A stretch of 64,000 nucleotides of DNA from Nocardioides antri (GTDB lineage: Bacteria; Actinomycetota; Actinomycetes; Propionibacteriales; Nocardioidaceae), in contig NZ_VUJW01000001.1 in NCBI RefSeq assembly GCF_008373765.1, forward strand, positions 124,189-188,188, in the 5' to 3' direction. Position 1 is the stretch's first letter. Each line of letters begins with the position of its first letter. The notes under the pieces were generated by a model. The model was given only the letters and a program-made list of their open reading frames with translations, was not told the origin of the DNA and searched no databases. The position numbers and the translations under genes were made by a program. Below, piece after piece: positions 43,417 through 52,584 of this stretch.

Positions 43417-44883
43417 TCAGCGGGCGAGGCGAACGACCTGCGCGGCGACCCGGAACCGGGCGTCGTCGTCGCGCGGCTCTCCGCCGCAGGCGAACAGCGT
43501 GTCCTGGTGGCAGCGGTAGCGGGTCGAGGCGTTGACGAGCGTGACCACCACCCGCGCCACCTCCCCGGCGGCGAACCGCACCGTGCGGGCGCCGTCACCC
43601 CGGCGGTCGAGGCGTACGGCGCGACGCGCCCGCGAGCCGTCGGTCCGCACGACCACGACCCGGGCCGCTGATCGGCGCCGCGGCGCGTCGACGGTGACCC
43701 GCAGGCGCCAGCGCCGGCCGTGGAGGCCGCGCTCGGGGGCGAGCACCACGTGCCGGGCGGCCAGGTGGTCGATCCGCACGGGCTCGGACGCGCTCCGGTC
43801 GGACCGCCCGAGGCGGTGCGTCCGGCCCAGCCGCGCCGACGGCCAGGTGGCGCCCTCGGCGTAGGTGTCGGCGGGGGAGAGGTTCGCGACGGCGTAGGAC
43901 GCCAGGGCGCGGGGGAGGCCGGCGTGCCGGTCCAGCACCGTCCTCAGCGCGGCGACCGAGGAGAGGTTCGGCGCGTCACCGACGGCGTCGGCGCGCGCCC
44001 AGACGGCGCGGACCAGGCCGGCGCCGTACCGGGCGGTGAGGAACTCCCACCACGCCCAGGTCCCGTAGTGGGCGTACCGGTCGTTGGAGAAGTGGTCGAG
44101 CGGGATGCCGGGCCGGTGGACGGTGCCGTACCGCAGGTAGCGGCGGTTGTCGTCGATGCGGTCGGCGAACGACTCCTCGATCCAGGTGGCGGTCGACTCC
44201 AGCAGCCACGGGTCCTCGCGGAAGTCGTAGCCGAACTGGATCGCGTGGAAGAACTCGTGGGCCGCGGTCACCCGGAGGCTGGCGGCCGGCCGCGCGTCGT
44301 ACTGGCTGCGCGCGAAGTCGTCGTCGAGCACGCAGTAGCTGGACGCGGCGAGCCGCTCGCCCCGCACCCGGCGCTCCGGCGAGCAGTAGCCGAACAGACC
44401 GCGGTCGCCGAGCTCGGCCAGGTAGACGTCGAACCGCCTGTCGCCACCGCGGCGGCCGTCCCGCGGCGGCCGGCGGAAGCCGAGGGTGCCGACCTCGTGG
44501 TCCCAGACGTTGCCGAGCACGCGCAGCGTGCGACGGACCCACCGTCGCGAGGGGGGCGCGTCCTCGCCGCGCACGGCGTAGTGCACGCAGATCCGCTTGC
44601 CGCACACCTTCTTCGACCGGCCGCGGTAGCCGTCGCCGCCGGGGTCCTGGTCGCCGTCCGTCGGCCGCGCCAGCAGCGCGCTCGCGATGAGCGACTCGAG
44701 GGTGTCGAGCGTCGGCCGGGCGACGAAGAGGTCACGCATCGCCAGGGTGGAGTACGGCGTGCCGTCCGCATGCCGCTCGCGCGGATCGCCCGCGTCGTGC
44801 GCCGCAGCCGGGCCGCCGAGGACGGTCACCGCACCTGCGAGAAGGCAGGCGAGGGCAATGCGTGCGGGGAAGAACACGCCCAC
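43417..44883 (-). CDS. Secreted MXAN_6640-type putative metalloprotease (paralog 2)
   Basis: 488 aa from GTG 44883. Signal peptide LACLLAGAVTVLGGPAAAH. The catalytic region is HEFFHAIQFGYD then WLLESTATWIEESFAD, followed by NRRYLRYGTVHRPGIPLDHFS and YAHYGTWAWWEFL, parallel to paralog 1 (NRQYLRGSPISHPGTPLDHFG, YGTWIWWRYL). KRICVHYAV and YRCHQDTLFACGG keep the Cys positions. The C-terminal domain is far richer in Arg. A tandem duplication that has diverged. Confidence 0.85.
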   Translation of the reverse strand: MGVFFPARIALACLLAGAVTVLGGPAAAHDAGDPRERHADGTPYSTLAMRDLFVARPTLDTLESLIASALLARPTDGDQDPGGDGYRGRSKKVCGKRICVHYAVRGEDAPPSRRWVRRTLRVLGNVWDHEVGTLGFRRPPRDGRRGGDRRFDVYLAELGDRGLFGYCSPERRVRGERLAASSYCVLDDDFARSQYDARPAASLRVTAAHEFFHAIQFGYDFREDPWLLESTATWIEESFADRIDDNRRYLRYGTVHRPGIPLDHFSNDRYAHYGTWAWWEFLTARYGAGLVRAVWARADAVGDAPNLSSVAALRTVLDRHAGLPRALASYAVANLSPADTYAEGATWPSARLGRTHRLGRSDRSASEPVRIDHLAARHVVLAPERGLHGRRWRLRVTVDAPRRRSAARVVVVRTDGSRARRAVRLDRRGDGARTVRFAAGEVARVVVTLVNASTRYRCHQDTLFACGGEPRDDDARFRVAAQVVRLAR

Positions 44884-44945
44884 CAGCGTCGCGGACGGAC
44901 GTGCCGGATCCCGGGATGACGCGCCGCGTGCGCAAGGATGAGGCA

Positions 44946-46205
44946 GTGACCGGACCGATGCTGCCCACGGACTCCGCTGCCGACGCCGTACGACGGAGCG
45001 CGCTGCGGCGGATGCGCACGGTGGCGGTCTCGCTGCTGCTCTTCGCCGCCGCCGTCTATGTCGTCACCCTCGGCCGGGACGGCTTCTGGGGCTTCGTCAA
45101 CGCCGGCGCCGAGGCGTCGATGGTCGGCGCGATGGCCGACTGGTTCGCGGTGACGGCGCTGTTCAAGCACCCGCTGGGACTGCCGATCCCGCACACCGCC
45201 CTGATCCCGAAGCGCAAGGACGACCTCGGCAAGGGGCTGGAGCAGTTCGTCGGCGAGAACTTCCTCCAGGAGGACATCATCCGCGAGCGGATCCTGTCGG
45301 TCGGGATCTCGCAGCGGGTGGCGACCTGGCTCGCCGTGCCGGCCAACGCGACGCGTGTGGTCGAGGAGGTCTCGGACCTCGCGGCGATCGGCCTGTCGAA
45401 GGTGCGTCCCGACCACATCGAGTCGCTCGTGAACGACGCGCTGGTGCCGCGGTTCCGCGAGGAGCCGGTCGCGCCGCTGCTCGGCGGGCTGCTCGACGAG
45501 GCGCTCGCCGACGACCTGCACCACGGGCTGGTCGACCTCGCGCTCACCGAGCTCCATGACTGGCTGATCGCCAACCCCGAGACCGTGCACGAGGTGATCG
45601 GCGAGCGGGCACCGTGGTGGGCGCCGGACAGCGTCAACACCTACGTCATCAACCGGCTGCACCTGGAGATGGTGCGCTGGATGTCGGAGATCCGGTCGCA
45701 GCCCGAGCACCGGGCGCGACGCGCGCTGGACTCGATGCTGCGCCAGCTCGCCACCGACCTGCAGACCAACCCGGCCACCCAGGACCGCGCCGAGCGGCTG
45801 AAGGAGCGGGTCCTCTCCCATCCCGCCGTGATCAGGACCGCGATCGCGGTCTGGAGCGCGCTGCGGGAGGCCCTGGTCAAGTCGCTGGACGACCCGACCG
45901 GGGTGGTCCACCAGCGGCTGCTGCTCGAGGTCGACGTGTTAGCGAAGCGACTCGGCAGCGACGCCGCCCTGCGCGACCGGCTCGACCAGGCGGCCGCGGA
46001 CCTGGCCGTCTTCGCCGTCGACCGCTACGGCAGCGAGGTCACCACGATCATCACCCACACCATCGAGCGGTGGGACGGCAAGGAGGCCTCCGACCGGATC
46101 GAGCTGCACGTCGGTCGCGACCTGCAGTTCATCCGGATCAACGGCACGATCGTCGGTGGCCTGGTCGGCGTGATCATCCACGCGGTGTCGCTGGGCGTGC
46201 ACTGA
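44946..46205 (+). CDS. DUF445 membrane protein
   Basis: 419 aa from GTG 44946 (AAGGATGAGG upstream). An N-terminal membrane helix (VAVSLLLFAAAVYVVTLG), the conserved GAEASMVGAMADWFAVTALFKHP segment (outline), IPHTALIPKRKDDLGKGLEQFV, and a C-terminal helix (GTIVGGLVGVIIHAVSLGVH) are diagnostic of DUF445 (YheB-like). The long central part is helical. Function is unknown; it faces away from the metalloprotease pair. Confidence 0.9.
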   Translation: MTGPMLPTDSAADAVRRSALRRMRTVAVSLLLFAAAVYVVTLGRDGFWGFVNAGAEASMVGAMADWFAVTALFKHPLGLPIPHTALIPKRKDDLGKGLEQFVGENFLQEDIIRERILSVGISQRVATWLAVPANATRVVEEVSDLAAIGLSKVRPDHIESLVNDALVPRFREEPVAPLLGGLLDEALADDLHHGLVDLALTELHDWLIANPETVHEVIGERAPWWAPDSVNTYVINRLHLEMVRWMSEIRSQPEHRARRALDSMLRQLATDLQTNPATQDRAERLKERVLSHPAVIRTAIAVWSALREALVKSLDDPTGVVHQRLLLEVDVLAKRLGSDAALRDRLDQAAADLAVFAVDRYGSEVTTIITHTIERWDGKEASDRIELHVGRDLQFIRINGTIVGGLVGVIIHAVSLGVH

Positions 46206-46222
46206 CCGAGCACTGACCGAGC
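46201..46222 (+). repeat. Tandem 11-bp direct repeat at the DUF445 stop
   Basis: ACTGACCGAGC occurs twice head to tail (46201-46211, 46212-46222). The first copy contains the DUF445 stop codon. Confidence 0.8.
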
Positions 46223-46240
46223 ACAGGCCCGTCGGCGTGG

Positions 46241-46283
46241 CTTGAGCGCCGGCTCAAGTCCGGCACAAGCACGGCGCAAGGTC
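46241..46283 (+). promoter_or_regulatory. SARP-type operator: three 11-bp direct repeats plus a palindrome
   Basis: GGCTCAAGTCC (46251-46261), GGCACAAGCAC (46262-46272) and GGCGCAAGGTC (46273-46283) are consecutive 11-mers sharing GGC-N-CAAG. SARP/BTAD regulators bind heptamer repeats with 11-bp periodicity next to the -10. The first repeat also closes the inverted repeat CTTGAGC-GCCG-GCTCAAG (46241-46258). The MMPL start is 47 nt downstream. A 1112-aa BTAD regulator is encoded 3 kb away. Confidence 0.72.
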
Positions 46284-46329
46284 TCTCCCCGACGGTGGAT
46301 CCCACGATCCACCGATCAAGGAGAATCTG

Positions 46330-48432
46330 ATGAGTTCCCTGCACCGAGTAGGGCTCGCGACCGCGCGACACCCCTGGCGCACGCTCGCGGTCTGGCTGGT
46401 CGCCCTCGTGTCGCTCGGCGGCCTGGCCGCAGCGATCGGCGGCGAGCTTCGTGACAACTGGAACGTCCCCGACACCCGCGCCCAGGCCGGGGTCGACCAG
46501 CTGAGGGAGCACTTCCCCGACAGCGGCGGTTCCAGTGCCCAGGTCGTGCTGCACGACGACCAGCGCCTCGACGCCACGGTCGTGGAGCAGGTCGTCGCCG
46601 AGCTCCACGCCACCGAGCACGTCACGACCGTGACCCCGCGGCTGTCCGAGGACGGCGACACCGCCCTCCTCTACGTCCGCTACGACGTCCCCACCACCGA
46701 CTCCGACATCTACGGGGACATCGACCCGCTCGAGGTCGCCGCCGCGCCTGCGGAGGCCGCGGGCTACCAGGTCGAGCTGGGGGGAGAGCTGCCCGGAACC
46801 GCGACCGAGATCGAGGGCCGCGGCGAGCTGATCGGGATCCTGGTCGCGCTCGCGCTGCTCGTGATCGCGTTCGGGTCCGTGGTGGCCGCCGGCCTGCCGG
46901 TCGCGACCGCCGTCGGTGGGCTTGTTGCCGGCTCGTCGGGCGTGATGCTGCTCGCGGGCCTGACCGACGTGTCCACCTCCGCCCCCACGATCGCGACCAT
47001 GGTCGGACTCGGGGTCGGCATCGACTACGCGCTGCTCATCGTCACCCGCCACGTGGAGCGGCTGCGGGCCGGGGACACCCCGGTCGAGGCAGCCGCCCGG
47101 GCCACGGCGACCGCGGGCCGGTCGGTGGTCGGGGCAGGGCTGACCGTGCTGGTCTCCCTGATGGGGCTGCGCCTGGCCGGCCTGCCGACGTACGACGCCT
47201 TCGGGTTCGCCACCGCGATCGCGGTCGTCTGCGTGATGGCCGCTGCGCTCACCCTGGTGCCGGCGCTGTGCGCGCTGGCGGGCCGCCGGCTGATGCCGCG
47301 GAAGGAGCGCAAGCGGGCGCCGGGGCTCGGCGCCGGCGCGCCGCGCACCTCCACCACCGACCAGGAGCCGCTGACCGCCCGGTGGGCGCGGACCGTGGCG
47401 AAGCGGCCCGTCGCGTGGGCGCTCGTCGCGCTGACCGTGCTGCTCGCGCTCGGTGCGCCGGCGCTCGGCATGCGCACCTGGCCGCAGGACGGGGGGACCG
47501 ACCCGCAGGGCAGCACCACGCGGGCGGCGTACGACCTGGTCACCGAGGAGTTCGGCCCCGGCGCCAACGGCCCGATCACGCTGGTCGCGGACCTCGAGGA
47601 GGTCAGCCGGCCCGAGGTGAAGGCACTGCACGCCGAGATCGCCGGTCTCGACGACGTCGCGTCCTCCGGCCCGGTCGCCACCTCGCCCGACGGCCGGCTG
47701 GCGGTCTGGGACATCGAGCCCACCACGGCGCCGATCGACGAGCAGACGACCACCTTCCTCGAGGACCTCCGCGCCGAAGTGCTGCCCGACGGGGTCGAGG
47801 CGACCGGCTACACGCCGATCCTCGGCGACATCTCGGAGCTGCTCGGCGAGCGGCTGTGGTTGGTCGTCGGCTTCGTCGTGCTCGTGTCGGTGGTGCTGCT
47901 GGCGTTCATGTTCCGGTCGGTCGTGGTGCCGCTCAAGGCGGCTGCGATGAACCTGCTGTCGATCGCGGCGGCGTACGGCGTCGTCACGCTGGTCTTCCAG
48001 CACGGATGGGGCTCGTCCCTGCTCGGCGTCGACCACGACATCCCGGTCTCCAGCTGGGTGCCGATCCTGATGTTCGCCGTGCTGTTCGGCCTCTCGATGG
48101 ACTACGAGGTCTTCCTGCTGTCGGCGATCCGCGACGACTGGCTCGACACCGGCGACGCCCACGGCTCTGTCGTGCGCGGCCTGGCCTCGACCGGCCGGGT
48201 GATCTCGATGGCCGCGGCGATCATGGTCGCCGTCTTCGTCGGCTTCGCCACCGAGCCCGCGGTCGTCGTGAAGATGCTCGGCGTCGGCCTCGCAGCCGCC
48301 GTCGCGCTCGACGCCACCGTCGTCCGGATGGTGCTCGTCCCCGCCACCATGACCCTGCTCGGGAAGTGGAACTGGTGGCTGCCCGGCCGGGGCCGCGTCG
48401 AGGAGCTCGACGACGCGCCGGTCCAGGTCTGA
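46330..48432 (+). CDS. MMPL-family RND transporter
   Basis: 700 aa from ATG 46330 (CAAGGAG upstream). Two MMPL halves, each with an N-terminal helix, an extracytoplasmic loop and a five-helix bundle. The first half has MVGLGVGIDYALLIVTRH with the conserved Asp-Tyr pair, and the second FGLSMDYEVFLLSAIRDDW. A cytoplasmic basic linker (residues about 320-335) joins them. Typical cargo is lipids or hydrophobic compounds driven by protons. It heads a two-gene unit with the hemerythrin protein. Confidence 0.93.
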   Translation: MSSLHRVGLATARHPWRTLAVWLVALVSLGGLAAAIGGELRDNWNVPDTRAQAGVDQLREHFPDSGGSSAQVVLHDDQRLDATVVEQVVAELHATEHVTTVTPRLSEDGDTALLYVRYDVPTTDSDIYGDIDPLEVAAAPAEAAGYQVELGGELPGTATEIEGRGELIGILVALALLVIAFGSVVAAGLPVATAVGGLVAGSSGVMLLAGLTDVSTSAPTIATMVGLGVGIDYALLIVTRHVERLRAGDTPVEAAARATATAGRSVVGAGLTVLVSLMGLRLAGLPTYDAFGFATAIAVVCVMAAALTLVPALCALAGRRLMPRKERKRAPGLGAGAPRTSTTDQEPLTARWARTVAKRPVAWALVALTVLLALGAPALGMRTWPQDGGTDPQGSTTRAAYDLVTEEFGPGANGPITLVADLEEVSRPEVKALHAEIAGLDDVASSGPVATSPDGRLAVWDIEPTTAPIDEQTTTFLEDLRAEVLPDGVEATGYTPILGDISELLGERLWLVVGFVVLVSVVLLAFMFRSVVVPLKAAAMNLLSIAAAYGVVTLVFQHGWGSSLLGVDHDIPVSSWVPILMFAVLFGLSMDYEVFLLSAIRDDWLDTGDAHGSVVRGLASTGRVISMAAAIMVAVFVGFATEPAVVVKMLGVGLAAAVALDATVVRMVLVPATMTLLGKWNWWLPGRGRVEELDDAPVQV

Positions 48433-48460
48433 ACCCACCACCTCAGAGAGAAGAAGCGAG

Positions 48461-49186
48461 ATGACAACCATCTATCCCGAGCAGCTGATGCTCCCCGGCC
48501 AGGCCGCCGCACCGGGCGGTCCGGTGGACATGACGATCATGTACCTGATGCACCACGCGTTCCGGCGTGACCTCGACCGGTTCGCCGCGACGGTCCCGGC
48601 GACCCCGGCTGACGACCTGACCACGTGGTCGGCGCTGGCCCGCCGCTGGGACCGCTTCAGCGAGATCCTGCACCACCACCACAGCGGCGAGGACGCGGGG
48701 ATCTGGCCGTTCCTGCTGGAGCGGGCCCACCCTGCCGAGCGGCAGGCGCTGCACGCCATGGAGGCGGAGCACTCCAAGATCGACCCGCTGCTCGCGTCGT
48801 GCGGCGAGCTCTTCGGTGCGCTCGCCGGACCGGTCGGCGACCGGAGCCGCGAGGAGCTGCGGGCCGGCCTCGCGGTCCGCCTCGCCGAGACGAGAGAGCT
48901 GCTCGGCGCGCATCTGCGGCACGAGGAGACCGAGGCGCTGGTCGTCCTGCAGCGGCACATGACCCAGGAGGACTGGGAGCGCATCGAGCAGGAGCACTTC
49001 AAGAGCAACGAGACCCTGGGCTACCTGCTCTACGTCGTGCCGTGGGTCGCCGAGGGCCTCTCGAAGCAGGTCCTCGACGGCGTCTTCGCCGAGGCCGGGC
49101 AGGGCTTCCGCGTGGTCCTGTGGATCGGCAGGATCCTGAAGTTCCGGAGGCTCGAGCGACGGGCCTTCCGCTACGCGCCGGCCTGA
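48461..49186 (+). CDS. Hemerythrin-domain protein
   Basis: 241 aa. A four-helix hemerythrin domain with candidate iron ligands: MHHAFRRDLDRF (H), EILHHHHSGEDAGIWPFL (H-x3-E), MEAEHSKIDPLL (H) and HLRHEETEALVVLQ (H-x3-E). The extra C-terminal 70 residues (YLLYVVPWVAEGLSKQVLDGVF...ILKFRRLERRAF) are amphipathic and may touch the membrane. Such proteins sense or store O2, NO or iron. It lies 28 nt after the MMPL gene. Confidence 0.88.
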   Translation: MTTIYPEQLMLPGQAAAPGGPVDMTIMYLMHHAFRRDLDRFAATVPATPADDLTTWSALARRWDRFSEILHHHHSGEDAGIWPFLLERAHPAERQALHAMEAEHSKIDPLLASCGELFGALAGPVGDRSREELRAGLAVRLAETRELLGAHLRHEETEALVVLQRHMTQEDWERIEQEHFKSNETLGYLLYVVPWVAEGLSKQVLDGVFAEAGQGFRVVLWIGRILKFRRLERRAFRYAPA

Positions 49187-52100
49187 TCAGAAGCCGTGGC
49201 GGTCCCGCAGGCCGAGGAGCCACTTCTCGACCCGCGGGATCCGCCATGCGCCGGTCAGCTCGAGCGCGTGGTCGGCGTGCTCGGCCGCGAGCCTGGTCTC
49301 GCCGGTCGCGGCAGCCGCCAGCGCCAGGTAGGCGTCGACCGGGCCGTGGGCGGGCGAGGTGCCCGAGATGACGCAGGTGCCCCGGTACGGCGCCAGCCTC
49401 GCGTACGCCGCCGCGGCCAGGTCCGGCTCGCCGAGGCCGAGCCCGATCTCGGCGCCGAGCGCCCAGATGAACGGTGAGAACCAGTTGTCGGTGTCGAGGT
49501 CGACGCCGTAGGTGTCGAACGCGAGCCGCGCGAACTCCGGCTGGCCGTGCCGCAGGGCCAGCACGGTGGCGGCCGGGCCGACCGGGATCCGGGACTCCGC
49601 CATGAACGACCCCACCTCGTCGTCGGCCGGAGGAGGCGCCGACGGGTTCCACAGCGGCTCGTAGAAGGCCGCCCCGCGGACGGTGTCGACCTTGTGGGAC
49701 GTGGAGACGAGCTCGAACACCTGGGTGAGCCGCGCGAACGAGTCCGCGATCGCTGCCTCGTCGCCCCGCATCGTCGCCCAGCAGTGGACGAGGTTGAGGG
49801 TCACCATCTCGACGAAGTACAGCTTCTGCTCATGGGCCTCGCGGATGACGTCCGCCATCTCGTCGTCCAGGCCCGCGATGTCCCCGAGCTCGCAGCGCAC
49901 CGGCGCCAGCAGCGCCCGTAGGTTGGTGCGGGTCCGCTGGTCACCGGCCCGGGTCGCGTGCACGAGGGCCTCCTCGCACCACAGCCTCCGGCGCTCGGCA
50001 TTGCTGCGGCGGAAGGTCGCGACAGCCGACCCCATCAGCGCGTCCGTCAGGAGAGTCCCGTCACCGACGCTGCGCGCGATGGCGATCGCCTCCTCGCACA
50101 GCTCATCGAGCTCGTCGGGGGACGTCGCGTAGTAGGCCTCGGCGGCCAGCGCGAGCAGGAGCCGGCAGCGCACCTCGCTGTCCCGCGGCAGGACGGTCAG
50201 CGCGCTCCGCATCACCGAGATCACGGCATCGTTGCTCTCGCCGTACGCACGGGCGGGCCACAGCGCGTCGGTGGTCGCCGTCCGCGCTGCCCGCACGACG
50301 AGCTCGGGGTCGCCGAGCCGGCCGGCGAGGACCACCGCCTCGTCGACCGCGCCGTGCATCTCCAGCCGGCGCGTGCTCCAGCGGCACGCCTCGGCGTAGC
50401 GGACCAGCAGGTCGTAGCGCTGGCGCTCGGTCGCCGCCGGGTCGTCGGCGAGGAGCGCCAGCGCCGCCCCGTAGTGCTGGGCGGCCTCCTCGGCGGCGTG
50501 GGCGGCCAGCGCGACCGCACCCGCGTGGGCCGCCGCGAGGTGCGCCTGCCGCACGTGACGACGGCCTGCGGCCGCCCAGTGGCGGGCGATCTCCGGCGCC
50601 CGGTCCGCAGCGTCGGGGACCTCCGCGACGAGACCGGCGAGCGCGGCGTGCAGGCGCTCCCGGCGCGACGGGGTGAGCCCGCCGTACGCCGTGTCCCGGA
50701 CCAACGCGTGGACGAACCGGAACCGGTCCCCGCCGAGGTCCTGCACCAGGTCCACCTGGAGCGCCGGCTCGAGCAGGTCGAGCGCGTCGAGGTCGGTGGT
50801 GTCGAGCGCCCGGGCGAGGAGAGGGAGGTCGAACTCGCGGCCGATCGCCGCCCCCGCCGTGAGCGCCCGTCGCGAGCCCTCGGGAAGCTGCGCGATCCGT
50901 CGCTCGACCACGGCGGCGACCGTGGGAGGCATCCCGTCGAGCACGTCGTGCAGGTCCCGGTCCTCGTCGCGGGCCAGCCGGCCGTACTCGATCAGGAAGA
51001 ACGGGTTGCCCTCGGTGCGCTGGTGCACGCTGGTCGCCAGCTCGGGATCCCGCTGCCCGGTGATCGCCTCGAGCAGGTGGGCGGTCTCGTCGGCCGACAG
51101 CCCGCTCAGCTCGAGGTTGGTGGCGTGCCGCCGGGCGAGGGCCTCCGCGACCTCGGCGAGCGCGCCGACCTGGCTCCCGCGGCGCCAGGTGCAGACCACG
51201 AGGAGCCGTCCGGTCTCGGTGTGCGCCGCGAGGTGACGCAGCACGCGGAGGGACGACGGGTCCGCCCAGTGCAGGTCCTCGAGGCCGAGCACGACGGTCC
51301 GGTCCCGGCTCAGCTCGGCGAGGGTGCGGCGGACGCTCTCGGCGATCGTGAACCGCGCGGCGTCGTGGTCGTCGCGGTCGGCGTCGCCGGCTCGCGGCAT
51401 CCGGGCGCCGAGCGCGGTCGTCCAGGGCCAGAGCGGCGGCGCGTCCTCCTCCTGCGAGCACCGGCCGACCAGGACCGTCGCGCCCCGTGCCCGTGCCTCG
51501 AGCGCCAGCTCCGCGCCGAGCCGGGTCTTGCCGGCGCCCGGCTCGCCGACGACGGTCACGAACCGCGGGTGCCCCTGCTCGGCGATCGCCAGGAGCGAGG
51601 TGAGCACGGTCAGGTGCGCGTCGCGGCCGACCAACGGCCAGTCGGGCACGGTGATCTCGGCGTGGGGGAGCTCCGGCTCCTCCTGGCTCGTCGGCCCGGG
51701 TGCCGTGCCGGCGGTCGGCGCAGGTGCGACCTCGTGTCGGAGGATCGCGGTCTGCAGCTCACGGGTCTGGGGGGAGGGGTCGAGGCCCAGCTCCTCGTCG
51801 AGCACGGTGCGCATCCGATCGAGCGCGGCGAGTGCGTCGGCCTGGCGGCCGGTGCGGGCGAGGGCGACCGCGAGCAGCGTCCAGAGACGCTCGCGCAGCG
51901 GATGCGCCGTGGTGAGGCCGTCGAGCTCGGAGACCGCCTCGGCGTCTCGGCCGGTGGCGATGAGCAGGGTCGCGCGGTCCTCCAGCGCCAGCAGGCGCAG
52001 CTCGGACAGGCGGCCGCGTTCGGGGAGAACGACGTCGGAGTCGGGGAGGTCGGCGTACGGCGTGCCACGCCAGAGGGCGAGCGCCGCGTCGAGGGTGCCG

Positions 52101-52525
52101 AGGTGGCGGGTGGCGAGCTCGACGTCGACGGCGGTGGGGACCGCGCTCCGGGTGAGGTCGGCGATGGCGGCGTGGACCTCCGCGACCGAGCGGGCGAAAG
52201 CCTCCGCGTCCACCTCCGCGTCCAGCTGGTAACCGAGGTCGCTGCTGGTCAGGTGGGTGCTCGGGCTGCGGGCCGGAAGGTCCGGCTCGAGCGCCCGCCG
52301 CACCAGCGAGACGTAGGTCTGCAGCGTGGCGTGGGCGCTCGGCGGCGCCTCTGGTCCCCAGACGGTGTCGACCAGGACGTCCGCCGGCACGGCCCGGCCC
52401 GGGTGAAGTGCGAGCGCGGCGACCAGGGCGCGGTGCTTGGCGGCTTGCAGCGGGAGCGGGTCGTCCGACGGCGTCGTCGCGACGACCGTCGGGCCCAGCA
52501 CGCCCACCCACATGCGCGGGAGCAT
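49187..52525 (-). CDS. SARP/AfsR-type regulator with BTAD, AAA ATPase and TPR region
   Basis: 1112 aa. N-terminal OmpR-like winged helix (residues about 5-95, PLQAAKHRALVAALALHPG, SAHATLQTYVSLVRRAL), BTAD (about 100-265, ATLLIATGRDAEAVSELDGLT), an AAA module (about 295-560) with Walker A VVGEPGAGKTRLG and Walker B TVVLGLEDLHWAD, then TPR-like helices to the end. A pathway-specific or stress-linked activator. It converges on the hemerythrin gene with no gap. The phased 11-bp repeats at 46251-46283 are its probable target. Confidence 0.92.
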   Translation of the reverse strand: MLPRMWVGVLGPTVVATTPSDDPLPLQAAKHRALVAALALHPGRAVPADVLVDTVWGPEAPPSAHATLQTYVSLVRRALEPDLPARSPSTHLTSSDLGYQLDAEVDAEAFARSVAEVHAAIADLTRSAVPTAVDVELATRHLGTLDAALALWRGTPYADLPDSDVVLPERGRLSELRLLALEDRATLLIATGRDAEAVSELDGLTTAHPLRERLWTLLAVALARTGRQADALAALDRMRTVLDEELGLDPSPQTRELQTAILRHEVAPAPTAGTAPGPTSQEEPELPHAEITVPDWPLVGRDAHLTVLTSLLAIAEQGHPRFVTVVGEPGAGKTRLGAELALEARARGATVLVGRCSQEEDAPPLWPWTTALGARMPRAGDADRDDHDAARFTIAESVRRTLAELSRDRTVVLGLEDLHWADPSSLRVLRHLAAHTETGRLLVVCTWRRGSQVGALAEVAEALARRHATNLELSGLSADETAHLLEAITGQRDPELATSVHQRTEGNPFFLIEYGRLARDEDRDLHDVLDGMPPTVAAVVERRIAQLPEGSRRALTAGAAIGREFDLPLLARALDTTDLDALDLLEPALQVDLVQDLGGDRFRFVHALVRDTAYGGLTPSRRERLHAALAGLVAEVPDAADRAPEIARHWAAAGRRHVRQAHLAAAHAGAVALAAHAAEEAAQHYGAALALLADDPAATERQRYDLLVRYAEACRWSTRRLEMHGAVDEAVVLAGRLGDPELVVRAARTATTDALWPARAYGESNDAVISVMRSALTVLPRDSEVRCRLLLALAAEAYYATSPDELDELCEEAIAIARSVGDGTLLTDALMGSAVATFRRSNAERRRLWCEEALVHATRAGDQRTRTNLRALLAPVRCELGDIAGLDDEMADVIREAHEQKLYFVEMVTLNLVHCWATMRGDEAAIADSFARLTQVFELVSTSHKVDTVRGAAFYEPLWNPSAPPPADDEVGSFMAESRIPVGPAATVLALRHGQPEFARLAFDTYGVDLDTDNWFSPFIWALGAEIGLGLGEPDLAAAAYARLAPYRGTCVISGTSPAHGPVDAYLALAAAATGETRLAAEHADHALELTGAWRIPRVEKWLLGLRDRHGF

Positions 52526-52572
52526 AGGCGCGGATCGGGCACTGCGCGGGGGAATGCGCCGAGCCGAGCCTC

Positions 52573-52578
52573 TAGGGT
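52573..52578 (+). promoter_or_regulatory. Probable -10 element (TAGGGT) of the S4-protein gene
   Basis: TAGGGT lies 6 nt before ATG 52585, so the transcript should be leaderless. The divergent SARP gene starts 47 nt away. Confidence 0.55.
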
Positions 52579-52584
52579 GGGGCC

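Noticed and set aside
46174..48471. 765-codon minus-strand ORF opposite the MMPL gene
   Set aside because: The composition is dominated by His, Asp, Gly and Arg runs from antisense codons; the plus frame encodes a full MMPL protein.
52553..52580. GGGAAT upstream of the S4-protein gene as a SigR promoter
   Set aside because: The position 18 bp downstream holds AGG, not GTT; a TAGGGT leaderless -10 explains the start better.
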